A stretch of DNA of 64,000 nt from Bacteroidota bacterium (GTDB taxonomy: Bacteria; Bacteroidota; Bacteroidia; JAHEXY01). Numbering within the stretch: position 1 is the stretch's first letter; each line of letters starts with the position of its first letter. The notes beneath the pieces are model-generated. The model made no database searches. It was not told the DNA's origin and was given only the letters and a program-made list of their open reading frames with translations. The translations under genes were made by a program, and so were the position numbers. This document shows, one piece after another, positions 28,678 to 37,678 of the stretch. The stretch covers positions 57,745-121,744 of the forward strand of contig JAHEXY010000013.1 of the NCBI GenBank assembly GCA_023251875.1, written 5' to 3'.

Positions 28678-30171
28678 ATGATAACGTACTTAATAGATCC
28701 CATTCGTTCTATCAATTTAGAGACTATTTCTAAATTATCTTCTTGCTCTCATACTCTTGAACTTTCTGAAAATGCGAAACAAAAAATCAATCATTGCAGA
28801 ACCTATTTAAATAACAAATTAAATACTGAAAATAAACCTATATATGGCATCAATACCGGATTTGGGGCTTTATACAACCAGTCTATTTCAATTGATAAAC
28901 TTGGGCAATTGCAGCATAATTTAGTAATGTCGCATGCTTGTGGTACTGGAGATGAAGTGCCTGTTGAGATTGTAAGGTTAATGCTATTGCTAAAGATTTA
29001 TTCACTCAGTTTTGGAAATTCAGGAGTGAGTTTAGTTGTAGTACAACGATTGGTTGATATGTATAATCATAATATTTCACCGATAGTATTTCAACAAGGT
29101 TCATTGGGGGCTTCGGGAGATTTGGCTCCCCTTGCGCATTTATCTTTACCATTGATTAGCTTAGGAGAAGTTTATTATAAAGGAGAAAAACAAGCTAGTT
29201 CAAAAGTAATTGCGCAATTGGGTTGGAAACCCTTACAATTGCAATCAAAAGAAGGCTTGGCATTGCTTAATGGAACACAGTTTATGGCAGCCTATGGTGT
29301 TTATTGTTTGTTACAAGCTATGCGTTTATCAAAAACGGCTGATTCTATTGGAAGTATTTCTCTAGATGCATTTGATGGAAGAATAGAGCCCTTTCATCAA
29401 TTGATTCAGCAAATTAGACCGCATAAAGGACAAATAGAAACCGCAAAAAATGTTTCTGAATATTTAAAAGGAAGTGAAATTAGTGCTCGTGCAAAAGCAC
29501 ATGTTCAAGATCCCTACTCGTTTCGTTGTATACCACAAGTGCATGGGGCTAGTAAAGGAGCAATACAACATGCAATAGAAATATTTGAAACAGAAATTAA
29601 TTCCGTTACTGATAATCCAACTCTATTTCCTGACGAAGATTTAATAATTTCTGCCGGTAATTTTCATGGCCAACCCTTGGCACTTGCTTTAGATTATTTA
29701 GCCATTGCATTGGCAGAACTTGGCAATATTTCTGAAAGAAGAACCTATCAATTAATATCCGGAAAAAGGGGATTACCTCCATTTTTAGTTGCTAATCCCG
29801 GGCTTAATTCGGGTTTTATGATTCCTCAATATACTGCGGCTTCTATTGTAAGCCAAAACAAACAACTTTGCACACCAGCTTCTGTTGATTCTATTGAATC
29901 ATCAATGGGGCAAGAAGATCATGTAAGCATGGGAGCTAATGCAGCAACAAAATTATTTAAAGTAACAGAAAATCTTGAACGTATTTTAGCTATAGAACTA
30001 TTTACTGCTGCTCAAGCATTAGCATTTAGAAAACCATTAAAAACAAGTGTATTCCTCGAAAAGATTATTGCTGACTATCGAAAATTAGTACCGTTTATTG
30101 AAGAAGATCAATTGATGTATACTCACATTAATAAAACAATTGAGTTTATAAAAAAACTACCGAACTATTGA
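28678..30171 (+). CDS. hutH: Histidine ammonia-lyase
   Basis: A 497-aa enzyme of the aromatic amino-acid ammonia-lyase family. The MIO cofactor forms from Ala145-Ser146-Gly147 in GSLGASGDLAPLAHLSLP. The catalytic Tyr is in IYGINTGFGAL (55-65). The later YSFRCIPQVHGA, SVTDNPTLFPDE and SAGNFHGQPLALALD segments are the HAL active-site lining. It converts L-histidine to urocanate plus ammonia, the first step of histidine use. The other hut genes (hutU, hutI, hutF/G) are not in the window, so the pathway is scattered or this is a stand-alone lyase. MIO-forming relatives (PAL/TAL) are less likely given the HAL-like length and motifs. Confidence 0.92.
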   Translation: MITYLIDPIRSINLETISKLSSCSHTLELSENAKQKINHCRTYLNNKLNTENKPIYGINTGFGALYNQSISIDKLGQLQHNLVMSHACGTGDEVPVEIVRLMLLLKIYSLSFGNSGVSLVVVQRLVDMYNHNISPIVFQQGSLGASGDLAPLAHLSLPLISLGEVYYKGEKQASSKVIAQLGWKPLQLQSKEGLALLNGTQFMAAYGVYCLLQAMRLSKTADSIGSISLDAFDGRIEPFHQLIQQIRPHKGQIETAKNVSEYLKGSEISARAKAHVQDPYSFRCIPQVHGASKGAIQHAIEIFETEINSVTDNPTLFPDEDLIISAGNFHGQPLALALDYLAIALAELGNISERRTYQLISGKRGLPPFLVANPGLNSGFMIPQYTAASIVSQNKQLCTPASVDSIESSMGQEDHVSMGANAATKLFKVTENLERILAIELFTAAQALAFRKPLKTSVFLEKIIADYRKLVPFIEEDQLMYTHINKTIEFIKKLPNY

Positions 30172-30270
30172 ATTAAAAAATGGAAGTTCTTCTGTCTTCC
30201 GACTCCTGACTTCTGACCATCTAAAATTTCAAATTTTAGGCACACACAGTATAGATTAAGAATAAAAATG

Positions 30271-30278
30271 TATTTTTG
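30271..30278 (+). promoter_or_regulatory. ruvB promoter -7 element
   Basis: TATTTTTG fits the TANNTTTG element and lies 11 bases before the ruvB ATG, so the leader would be only a few bases long. The stretch before it (30180-30240) is low-complexity (CTTCCGACTCCTGACTTCTG) plus an AT palindrome, with no gene. Confidence 0.4.
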
Positions 30279-30289
30279 ATTTTATTACT

Positions 30290-31330
30290 ATGGCAGCTCG
30301 AAACAAAAATGTAGATCCTGATATTAATATTCTTTCTACTACAGAAAAAGAAATTGAAAAAGTATTACGCCCGGCTCAGTTTGGCGATTTTACCGGCCAA
30401 CATAAAATTGTTGAAAACCTAAAAGTATTTGTAAAAGCAGCCAAACAAAGAGAAGAATCCCTTGACCATGTACTTTTACACGGCCCTCCGGGATTAGGAA
30501 AAACAACCCTTGCCAATATTGTAGCCAATGAATTAGGTGTAAATATTAAAACTACTTCGGGCCCAGTTTTAGATAAACCGGGTGATTTAGCGGGTTTATT
30601 AACCAATCTCGAAACCAATGATGTTTTATTTATTGATGAAATACATCGCTTAAGCCCTATTGTAGAAGAATATTTGTATTCTGCTATGGAAGATTTTAAG
30701 ATTGATATTATGATTGATACCGGTCCTAATGCCCGTAGTGTTCAAATATCGCTTAATCCCTTTACATTGGTAGGTGCAACTACGCGCTCAGGTCTACTTA
30801 CTTCTCCCCTACGCGCTCGTTTTGGAATAAATGCCAGGCTTGAATATTATGATGCAAAATTACTTACGTCTATTGTGCAACGTTCTTCTGAGATATTGAA
30901 AATTAAAATTACTTCTGATGCTGCCTTTGAAATTGCACGTAGAAGCAGAGGAACGCCCCGTATTGCAAATGCATTACTGAGACGTATACGCGACTTTGCT
31001 CAAATCAAAGGCAATGGCACTATTGATATGAATATTACTGATTTTGGCCTTGCAGCCCTTAATGTTGATCAAAATGGATTAGATGAGATGGATAACCGTA
31101 TCCTTTTAGCAATCATTGAAAAATTTGCAGGAGGCCCCGTAGGTATTACAACAATTGCTACTGCAGTGGGTGAAGAAAGTGAAACCATTGAAGAAGTATA
31201 CGAACCCTTCTTAATTCAAGAAGGCTATTTAATGCGTACTCCTCGTGGAAGAGAAGCTACTGAATTAGCCTACAAACATCTTAAAAAACCCTTTAAACCA
31301 AAACCACAAACTGGAAGTTTGTTTGATTAA
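30290..31330 (+). CDS. ruvB: Holliday junction branch-migration helicase RuvB
   Basis: A 346-aa AAA+ ATPase. Walker A is GPPGLGKT (65-72), Walker B is FIDEIHRL (114-121), sensor I lies near [10 protein letters not shown], and the arginine finger is in SPLRARFG. The winged-helix C-terminal domain contains GGPVGI and [17 protein letters not shown]. With RuvA it drives branch migration of Holliday junctions for RuvC cleavage. Length and domain order are standard; ruvA and ruvC are not adjacent, which is common in this phylum. The stop codon shares a TTAA with the convergent T9SS gene. Confidence 0.97.
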   Translation: MAARNKNVDPDINILSTTEKEIEKVLRPAQFGDFTGQHKIVENLKVFVKAAKQREESLDHVLLHGPPGLGKTTLANIVANELGVNIKTTSGPVLDKPGDLAGLLTNLETNDVLFIDEIHRLSPIVEEYLYSAMEDFKIDIMIDTGPNARSVQISLNPFTLVGATTRSGLLTSPLRARFGINARLEYYDAKLLTSIVQRSSEILKIKITSDAAFEIARRSRGTPRIANALLRRIRDFAQIKGNGTIDMNITDFGLAALNVDQNGLDEMDNRILLAIIEKFAGGPVGITTIATAVGEESETIEEVYEPFLIQEGYLMRTPRGREATELAYKHLKKPFKPKPQTGSLFD

Positions 31331-32994
31331 TGACCATACTGCTTAATTAATTTTTTAGTTGTGATACCATTGTCATTTATTACCTTAATAACATACACAC
31401 CAATTGGCAAATTATGCACGTCTATTTGTTTATTTTCTATTTGTAAGTTATCCCTTTTCAATAATTGTCCCTCTAGATTTCTAATCTCAACCGAGGTATT
31501 TTTATAATCTGCCAATTCAATACAAATATTGTCCGTACATGGATTAGGGTAAAGACGAATCAAATTATCAGATTGTGCAACATCATTAATTTCTGTTATA
31601 GAATTTACCCAAACAGGAACAGCATAAGTACTGGCCGATGTAGCTGTTTGATCATCAAAACTTGAAACGGTATAATAATATCCAGAATCTTTAGAAGCTA
31701 AATAATCATTATAAAATAAATCTTTTGTACTGGCAACATATTGCCAATGCCCATCATTTAATTTTGATTTATATATTCTATATCCTCCTATTGGATAAGA
31801 GCCTTCTGAACTAGCAGACCATTTTAATGCATAATAATTAGTGGCTGTTGTTACCATTAAATTAAAAGGTACCGATGGGCATTTAATTTCTTTATCATGC
31901 CCGGCAACAAGTTCTGCAAATCCAAGTCCATCAACAGATTTATTATTTACAGTTCCTTTAAGTTCCATACTACCTTCCCAAAATTTAAAGAGAGTTACAT
32001 CAATTACCTGATCTGCTATAGAGGCAGTCATATCAATATTTACGCCCTTTAAAGGATTTATAAATCTCCAACCTTGTGAATAATAAGCTTTATCAGCTTT
32101 GTCATACCAATAACCTGTTCTTTCAAAAATAAAAGTTGAACAAGTATCTTGAGAGTCGTCAGGATACATGCCACTTACCAACCGAGATTCCGGCTTATAG
32201 GGAACGCTATTTTCATCCGAAAATATTTGCCAAATATTAAATTCAGATGGTGATTGTGGAACACCCCATGTTACTCCCGGATTATCTACCTGTAATGAGA
32301 ACCATTCATATAAATTTTGTGTATTGATGCCTACAAGAAAGGGCCCGTATTGGCGATCAATCCAACCTATACCTGATGAAATAGTGTCTAGTATACCGGC
32401 AAATTTAATGGTTCCCGTAACTTTCATATTTGAATAAGAATAGTAAAATGAAGAATCTCCATGATCACCAATAGGAACAAAACCATCGTGTCCCACAATA
32501 AGAGGTGCACGATTGCCAACCACAGTAATATTTAATTCATCTTTTTTAACAGGTTCTTCGGCATGGTAAACATAACTGTATGGCTTGCTATCGCTATAAT
32601 AAGTCCAATTTGAATAATCGCTAATTAATAATGGAATATTGTATTTAAGTTTCCAATAACCATCTTGTTGAGAAAAAACAAAAGGAGTTTTATTCACATC
32701 AGAATGAAAAGTACCCGAAACAGGATCTGCAATATTAAAAATTCGCATGGTTGCAGGCTTGCTAAAATAACATAGCATTACATCGTATTTTTTATATGCC
32801 GGTGCAGCACCAATTAGGTGTAAATTAATATACCACCATTCAGTTGTAACATTTAAACCGTTATGCCGGCCATCATCACTGGGAAAATTAAGAACGCTAC
32901 CTGTTGGAGCGTAGGGATACGTTTGCCAAACATTTTGGCTATAAAGATGAATTGAAAAAAGAAAAATTATGAATAGAGTAATAAATTTTGTCAT
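31327..32994 (-). CDS. CrtC/AttH lipocalin-like secreted protein with T9SS sorting domain
   Basis: A 555-aa protein with a signal peptide (residues 1-19, ending HLYSQ). The N-terminal two thirds resemble the CrtC/AttH two-lipocalin fold: [11 protein letters not shown] (about 50-60), the [11 protein letters not shown] strand, and a second-half [24 protein letters not shown] fibronectin III-like domain (about 385-470; [21 protein letters not shown]) follows, then a type A T9SS sorting domain (about 475-555; [17 protein letters not shown]). Export by type IX secretion is expected. CrtC-like relatives hydrate carotenoids, but here the family match only indicates a lipocalin-type lipid-binding fold. 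Confidence 0.78.
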   Translation of the reverse strand: MTKFITLFIIFLFSIHLYSQNVWQTYPYAPTGSVLNFPSDDGRHNGLNVTTEWWYINLHLIGAAPAYKKYDVMLCYFSKPATMRIFNIADPVSGTFHSDVNKTPFVFSQQDGYWKLKYNIPLLISDYSNWTYYSDSKPYSYVYHAEEPVKKDELNITVVGNRAPLIVGHDGFVPIGDHGDSSFYYSYSNMKVTGTIKFAGILDTISSGIGWIDRQYGPFLVGINTQNLYEWFSLQVDNPGVTWGVPQSPSEFNIWQIFSDENSVPYKPESRLVSGMYPDDSQDTCSTFIFERTGYWYDKADKAYYSQGWRFINPLKGVNIDMTASIADQVIDVTLFKFWEGSMELKGTVNNKSVDGLGFAELVAGHDKEIKCPSVPFNLMVTTATNYYALKWSASSEGSYPIGGYRIYKSKLNDGHWQYVASTKDLFYNDYLASKDSGYYYTVSSFDDQTATSASTYAVPVWVNSITEINDVAQSDNLIRLYPNPCTDNICIELADYKNTSVEIRNLEGQLLKRDNLQIENKQIDVHNLPIGVYVIKVINDNGITTKKLIKQYGH

Positions 32995-33044
32995 TCTATT
33001 TTATTTTAGATTTTCAAATGTAAAGAATCTAAAACAATTTTTTG

Positions 33045-33052
33045 TAAGTTTG
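33045..33052 (+). promoter_or_regulatory. Promoter -7 element of the 32-aa gene
   Basis: TAAGTTTG fits TANNTTTG and lies 27 bases before ATG 33080, supporting expression of this very small gene. Confidence 0.4.
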
Positions 33053-33079
33053 AAAACTAACTAATTAAAACTTTTATTT

Positions 33080-33178
33080 ATGTCAAAAGGAACAGATATG
33101 AAGAAGGCTACTAAAAAAGAGCCAACTAAAACATTAAAAGAAAAACGCCTTGCTAAAAAAGCAAAAAAAGGAAAGTAG
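33080..33178 (+). CDS. Small lysine-rich conserved-type protein, 32 aa
   Basis: ATG 33080 opens a 32-codon frame reading MSKGTDMKKATKKEPTKTLK followed by a Lys/Arg/Ala-rich tail to TAG at 33176-33178. Almost half of the residues are Lys or Arg. Similar short MSKGxDxKKxTKKxPxKT proteins occur widely in Bacteroidota and are annotated as hypothetical; this is recalled, not checked. The gene has its own promoter-like element and a strong hairpin right after its stop. No function is known; binding to nucleic acid is an inference from charge only. Confidence 0.6.
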   Translation: MSKGTDMKKATKKEPTKTLKEKRLAKKAKKGK

Positions 33179-33190
33179 CACTAAGCCGGA

Positions 33191-33244
33191 AGTTAGAAGA
33201 CGGAAGCTAGAAAACTCCCGTCTTCAAGCTTCGGTCTTCTAACT
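33191..33244. terminator. Bidirectional terminator hairpin
   Basis: AGTTAGAAGACGGAAGCT (33191-33208) pairs with 33227-33244 with one mismatch in 18, between the 32-aa gene and the convergent helicase gene, whose stop codon lies in the right arm. T-rich sequence follows on the plus strand. Confidence 0.7.
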
Positions 33245-34492
33245 CTTATTTCTTTTTTTCTTCTTGCCTTTTTTATTTTTCTGAAAATTTTCAAAATCCT
33301 CAATTTCTTTCATAATGGATTTTAAATCTGTTTTGGCTTCGGCAGAAAAATCTACGGTAGCTTGGTAATCTCCTTTTTCTATTTCCATTACTTTTATTGG
33401 TACTCCAATAAATTTTTCAACTGCATCAAGCAAAGGTTTTTCTTCTGGACTGCAAAATGAAACAGCATACCCTTTTCGCTCTACTCCCCTACCCGTACGC
33501 CCTACACGATGCACATAATATTCAGGTTCATCGGGCAAATCATAATTAACTACATATCCAACTTGTTTGATATCTATTCCACGAGCACTTAAATCTGTAG
33601 CAATTAAAACCCTTATTTCTTCGTCCGCAAATTTTTTCAAAGCATCAAAGCGTTCTTCTTGCGATTTATCGCCATGAATGGTTACCGTTTTTATTTCTAC
33701 TCGCTCCATAGCTTTAAAAACCCTTTCGGCACGAACTTTTGTTCTTACAAAAACCAAAATTTTACTTTCGGGATTTTGCTTAATAATGCGTTCAAGAAAA
33801 AAACGTTTGTCGTCCATTTCAATCATGGCCACAGTATGATCAACATTTTTAGAAACCGGATTTTTAGGAGAAATTTGAATGCGTATGGGATTGCGAACAA
33901 GAGAATAGGCCAAATCTTTAATTTCTAAATTTATGGTAGCTGAAAAAAATAAAGTTTGATGTACTTTAGGTAAAAACTTTTTTACGTCTTGAATATCTTT
34001 TAAAAAACCAAGAGCAAGCATTTGATCCGATTCATCTAACACTAAAATCTCTGTTTTGGTAATTTTCACATGGCGCTGGTAAATAAGATCAAACATACGA
34101 CCAGGTGTAGCCACTAAAATATCAATACCGGTTTGCAATTCTTTAATCTGACGTTCTTGTTCTAATCCACCCACCAAGGCTAAAATTTTCAAATCAGTAT
34201 ATTTTGCAATAGCAGAAAACACACCTTGAATTTGAACTGCCAATTCTCTAGTAGGCGCCATCACCAATGCGCGAATGCCTTCATGTTCTCGTTTTACACT
34301 TTCTAAATAATGAATAATGGGAATAGCAAAAGCAGCTGTTTTACCGGTACCCGTTTGCGCAATAGCCATTACATCTTCTCCATTTAAAATACTGGGTATG
34401 GCCTTAAACTGAATATCTGTAGGACGTTTAAAGCCCATTTCAGAAAGACTTTTTTTTAGGGAGGGGAGAATGTGGTAATCGTCAAATTTCAT
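33239..34492 (-). CDS. DEAD-box-family RNA helicase with DESD motif
   Basis: A 417-aa helicase starting at MKFDDYHILPSLKKSL (ATG 34492); the frame extends to 34513, but the extra seven residues do not fit the family. Motifs: Q motif FKRPTDIQFKAIP (21-33), motif I AQTGTGKT (45-52), PTRELA, TPGR, motif II LDESDQML with Ser in place of Ala (DESD at 153-156), SAT, HRVGRTGR. The tail is short and basic (KKGKKKKRNKS). RhlE/DbpA-like role in ribosome biogenesis or RNA turnover is likely. It is the second helicase of this type in the window. Confidence 0.92.
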   Translation of the reverse strand: MKFDDYHILPSLKKSLSEMGFKRPTDIQFKAIPSILNGEDVMAIAQTGTGKTAAFAIPIIHYLESVKREHEGIRALVMAPTRELAVQIQGVFSAIAKYTDLKILALVGGLEQERQIKELQTGIDILVATPGRMFDLIYQRHVKITKTEILVLDESDQMLALGFLKDIQDVKKFLPKVHQTLFFSATINLEIKDLAYSLVRNPIRIQISPKNPVSKNVDHTVAMIEMDDKRFFLERIIKQNPESKILVFVRTKVRAERVFKAMERVEIKTVTIHGDKSQEERFDALKKFADEEIRVLIATDLSARGIDIKQVGYVVNYDLPDEPEYYVHRVGRTGRGVERKGYAVSFCSPEEKPLLDAVEKFIGVPIKVMEIEKGDYQATVDFSAEAKTDLKSIMKEIEDFENFQKNKKGKKKKRNKS

Positions 34493-34778
34493 GTGGCAAT
34501 ATATTTTAAACAAAGTACGAACTACTAATGATAAAGTGGAAAAAAATAGTTCTATTATTTTTAAAGCCCTAAGGCGATATTATCCTTTTAAGTTTTTTTT
34601 ATACGCTCCGACTTAGCTCAGCCACTACAACTTATAATGCAGAAAAATAAAGCTATTTAATTGAATAGCGTTTATAATCACTATTAGAACAGAATTAAAT
34701 TTAATTTTTTATAGAATAAATAATATATGTATATCTATGAAAAAATTATTAGGTTTGTTCATACTGAATAATAAATAG

Positions 34779-35582
34779 ATGTCGCAAAAAATTACTGAGA
34801 GCACTTCCAAATACAAGCATCTTGAAAAGATGAATACTAATTTATTATTGAAAAACATCAATAAAGAAGATAAAACCGTTCCGCATACCATTGAAAAAGC
34901 AATTCCTCAAATAGAAGAATTGGTTGCTGTTATTGTTGACAAAATGAAAACAGGAGGTCGCTTATTTTATATTGGTGCAGGAACAAGTGGTAGACTGGGA
35001 ATTGTGGATGCATCTGAATGTCCACCAACTTATGGTGTTGAACAAGGTCTTGTTGTGGGAATAATTGCCGGTGGAGATAAGGCCATACGTAAAGCAGTAG
35101 AATTTGCAGAAGATGATACTAAAGGCGCTTGGAGAGATTTAAAAAAACACCACATAAATGAAAAAGATGTTGTAATTGGTATTGCGGCATCCGGTTCTAC
35201 CCCTTATGTAATTGGGGGTATTGAAACTTGTAATAAAAATGGAATTGTTACGGGATGCATTACGTGTAATCCTCAAAGCCAACTAGCAAAAACCGCAAAA
35301 TTTCCTGTTGAAGTAGTAGTAGGTCCTGAATTTGTTACGGGCAGTACGCGCATGAAAGCCGGTACTGCTCAAAAATTAGTTTTAAACATGATTTCTACAA
35401 CTGTAATGATAAAACTAGGAAGAATAAAAGGAAATATTATGGTTGACATGCAACTAAGCAATGATAAACTCATTGACAGGGGTACAAAAATTCTAGTCAA
35501 AAAACTTAAATTACCTTATGAAAAAGCAAAAAAATTACTCTTGAAACATGGAAGTGTTAGAAAGGCAATAAATGCTTTCTAA
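34779..35582 (+). CDS. murQ: N-acetylmuramic acid 6-phosphate etherase
   Basis: A 267-aa SIS-fold enzyme. GAGTSGRLGIVDASECPPTYG (66-86) holds the phosphosugar-binding loop and catalytic-type Glu80; AVEFAEDDTKGAW holds Glu111. These correspond to Glu83 and Glu114 of E. coli MurQ. The VTGSTRMKAGTAQKLVLNM segment is also diagnostic. MurQ cleaves the lactyl ether of MurNAc-6-phosphate to GlcNAc-6-phosphate and D-lactate, a step in cell-wall recycling. The C-terminal helical region is short, as in other Bacteroidota copies. The left arm of palindromic repeat B overlaps its stop codon. The MurNAc-6-P supplier genes are not in the window. Confidence 0.95.
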   Translation: MSQKITESTSKYKHLEKMNTNLLLKNINKEDKTVPHTIEKAIPQIEELVAVIVDKMKTGGRLFYIGAGTSGRLGIVDASECPPTYGVEQGLVVGIIAGGDKAIRKAVEFAEDDTKGAWRDLKKHHINEKDVVIGIAASGSTPYVIGGIETCNKNGIVTGCITCNPQSQLAKTAKFPVEVVVGPEFVTGSTRMKAGTAQKLVLNMISTTVMIKLGRIKGNIMVDMQLSNDKLIDRGTKILVKKLKLPYEKAKKLLLKHGSVRKAINAF

Positions 35583-35654
35583 AAATTAAATGTTTTTTAT
35601 TTCCTCTCCCTTAATCCCTCTCAAGAGAGGGACATAAATGATAATTTTTAGAAA
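35576..35654. repeat. 79-bp palindromic repeat, copy B
   Basis: The ends TTTCTAAAAATTA (35576-35588) and TAATTTTTAGAAA (35642-35654) are perfect 13-bp inverted repeats. The core, TTCCTCTCCCTTAATCCCTC then TCAAGAGAGGGACA, is almost identical to copy A. The left arm includes the murQ stop codon and the right arm ends 5 bases before the stop codon of the convergent 57-aa gene, so it may act as a shared 3' hairpin. Confidence 0.75.
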
Positions 35655-35659
35655 TATTT

Positions 35660-35833
35660 CTATGAAAATTTCTTCTCATCTTTTTCATACTTAGCCATTT
35701 TAGATAACCAGTAAAAAAAAGCAACAAAGCCAATCACAATTAATAATTTATTGAATCCATTAGCGCCTAAAGCTTCAATGGGCCCAAATGCTGAATGAAT
35801 TAAATCTCCTAGTCCGTTCCAAAATTTTGTCAT
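35660..35833 (-). CDS. Small membrane protein, DUF6341-like, 57 aa
   Basis: On the minus strand ATG 35833 opens a 57-aa frame: a polar N-terminus (MTKFWNGLGDLIHSAFGPIE), then one membrane helix (about 29-43, LLIVIGFVAFFYWLS), and a charged tail (KMAKYEKDEKKFS). The FWNGLGDL...PIEAL...FYWL layout resembles the small DUF6341 proteins of Bacteroidota. In other genomes of the phylum these lie beside the DUF6427 membrane protein; here a DUF6427-like gene starts 148 bases away on the other strand, which supports the call. The function of either family is unknown. Confidence 0.6.
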   Translation of the reverse strand: MTKFWNGLGDLIHSAFGPIEALGANGFNKLLIVIGFVAFFYWLSKMAKYEKDEKKFS

Positions 35834-35922
35834 GGTATGATGTTTTGTAAAATGTACATTTTATTTTGAACAAATATAATTCTTTTTTATAAAGAAAATA
35901 TTAATGCGCTATCTAAAAAAAT

Positions 35923-35930
35923 TACCTTTG
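35923..35930 (+). promoter_or_regulatory. Promoter -7 element of the DUF6427-like/purQ operon
   Basis: TACCTTTG lies 51 bases before ATG 35982, an exact -7 consensus. No clear -33 element was seen. Confidence 0.6.
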
Positions 35931-35981
35931 TAAAATTATCTTTCAATCAACCCATAACAAATCTATTGGCTTAGTAATATT

Positions 35982-36971
35982 ATGACCCTATCCTTTGCTC
36001 TATTTAGGCACAATCAGTCATTTACACTTGCCTTATTACTTTTAGTCATATTATTCTTATGGGTTCCCACCTTTATTAATCCTATAATTATTAATTATAA
36101 TGGAATGCCTCTCTATCAAATTATTAATTGGCTTACAATGCATTCTCCATACATCGCTACAATTCTTGCATGTTTAATTCTTATTGCACAAGGTATCTAT
36201 ATTAATCTTTGGATTAACAGGCATGATTTAATTATTCGATCTAGTTATATTCCAAGTTTATTATACATTATTTTAGGAAGCCTCTTACCCGATTTCAGAA
36301 CCCTTAGTCCTACTTTACTAGCAAGTAGTTTTATTTTATTGGCTTGCGATCTACTATTGAACATGTACAAACAAAAAACAATAGATAATTTAATTTTTAA
36401 TGCTTCATTTCTTATTGCAATCGCTTCACTCATTTCATTTCAAGCCCTATTTTTTTACATCCTCATAATTGTTGCTTTAATTATTTTTAGATCCTTTTCG
36501 TGGAGAGAATGGCTAATATCTATTTGTGGTATTTTAGTACCCTATATTTTTATAATCACTTGGAAAATAGTAAGTGGCCAAGATTACAATTTTATCAAAC
36601 TATATTTTCAATTCCCGGATGCCGTATACGTAACAACAAATACACTTTATAGAAATAGTATTGGATGTTTCATTTTCATTTTAGTAATTATTGCCTATCT
36701 AAAAATCAATACCTATTTAAATTCCACATCAGTAAAAATCAAGAAAGGGTATTCTTTATTAACTTGGTTTATTATAATTAGCCTTGTTTCGTTTTTAATC
36801 TTTCATGTTGATGGCAATTGTCGTTTTATCTATTTATCCATTCCATTCTCCATTTTTTTATCTAACTATTTTCTATTATCCACCAAATCTTTTATGGTAG
36901 AAGTATTATTTATTTTACTTGTATTGACTACTATTTTTGTTCAGATTAATTACCTTTATCCTATCATTTAA
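35982..36971 (+). CDS. Polytopic membrane protein (DUF6427-like)
   Basis: A 329-aa protein with about nine to ten hydrophobic helices and short loops; ATG 35982 gives a short polar N-terminus before the first helix. Features such as the LPDFRTLSPTLLASSFILLA segment and a central FRSFSWREWLISICGILVPY are similar to the DUF6427 proteins of Bacteroidota. These are regularly found near purine-biosynthesis genes and DUF6341 proteins; here purQ follows after 14 bases. Function unknown; a role in envelope or transport is speculative. Amino-acid use is extreme (Ile, Leu and Phe rich), as expected for a multi-span protein in AT-rich DNA. Confidence 0.65.
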   Translation: MTLSFALFRHNQSFTLALLLLVILFLWVPTFINPIIINYNGMPLYQIINWLTMHSPYIATILACLILIAQGIYINLWINRHDLIIRSSYIPSLLYIILGSLLPDFRTLSPTLLASSFILLACDLLLNMYKQKTIDNLIFNASFLIAIASLISFQALFFYILIIVALIIFRSFSWREWLISICGILVPYIFIITWKIVSGQDYNFIKLYFQFPDAVYVTTNTLYRNSIGCFIFILVIIAYLKINTYLNSTSVKIKKGYSLLTWFIIISLVSFLIFHVDGNCRFIYLSIPFSIFLSNYFLLSTKSFMVEVLFILLVLTTIFVQINYLYPII

Positions 36972-36985
36972 AATAATTCAAAGAC

Positions 36986-37678
36986 ATGAAGTTTGGTGTA
37001 GTAATTTTTCCCGGCTCTAATTGCGATCAAGATATGATTTATGTATTGCAAACCATTATGAAACAAAAAGTAGAAGTTTTGTGGCATAAAGACCGTGATT
37101 TAAAAAATTGCGATATGATTGTATTGCCGGGCGGATTCTCTTATGGAGATTATCTCCGTTCAGGAGCCATTGCTCGCTTTTCTCCTATTATGGAAAGTGT
37201 AATTGCTTTTGCAGCCAAAGGAGGTTATGTATTTGGGGTTTGCAATGGATTTCAAATTTTATGTGAAGCTAATTTAGTACCGGGAGCATTATTGGCAAAT
37301 ATTCCTAAAAAATTTATTGGTAAAAATGTTTATGTAAAATCACAGTCTTCAAGTGCTATTATAAGTTCCTCAATAAATAAAACCCAAGTTTTAAAAATTC
37401 CTATTGCTCATGGCGAAGGCAGATTTTATACCGATTCAGATACCTTAAAATCACTCTACGACAATGATCAAATACTATTTAAGTATTGTGACGAAAAAGG
37501 AAATATAAATGCAGCATCTAACCCTAATGGGGCATTGGACAATATTGCAGGGGTTTGCAACAAACAAAAAAATGTTTTTGGCATGATGCCACATCCTGAA
37601 CGTGCCTCAGATTCTGAATTGTTTAATACAGATGGGAAATTAATTTTTGAATCTTTATTAAATAGCGTTGTGGTTTAA
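36986..37678 (+). CDS. purQ: Phosphoribosylformylglycinamidine synthase, glutaminase subunit
   Basis: A 230-aa class I glutamine amidotransferase. It begins with GVVIFPGSNCDQD (4-16), has the nucleophile Cys86 in GVCNGFQIL, and the His203/Glu205 pair in MPHPERASD, completing the Cys-His-Glu triad. LPGGFSYGDYLRSGAIA (47-63) is the PurQ oxyanion region. It releases ammonia from glutamine for PurL in the fourth step of purine synthesis. This is the small separate-subunit form, so a separate purL (and purS) must exist elsewhere. It is probably translated from the same mRNA as the upstream membrane protein. Its stop shares a TTAA with the convergent tamL gene. Confidence 0.95.
   Translation: MKFGVVIFPGSNCDQDMIYVLQTIMKQKVEVLWHKDRDLKNCDMIVLPGGFSYGDYLRSGAIARFSPIMESVIAFAAKGGYVFGVCNGFQILCEANLVPGALLANIPKKFIGKNVYVKSQSSSAIISSSINKTQVLKIPIAHGEGRFYTDSDTLKSLYDNDQILFKYCDEKGNINAASNPNGALDNIAGVCNKQKNVFGMMPHPERASDSELFNTDGKLIFESLLNSVVV

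Noticed and set aside
30180..30240. CTTCCGACTCCTGACTTCTG-like stretch as a functional element
   Set aside because: Low-complexity spacer of a type common in these genomes, with only a loose relative in this window (33191-33244).
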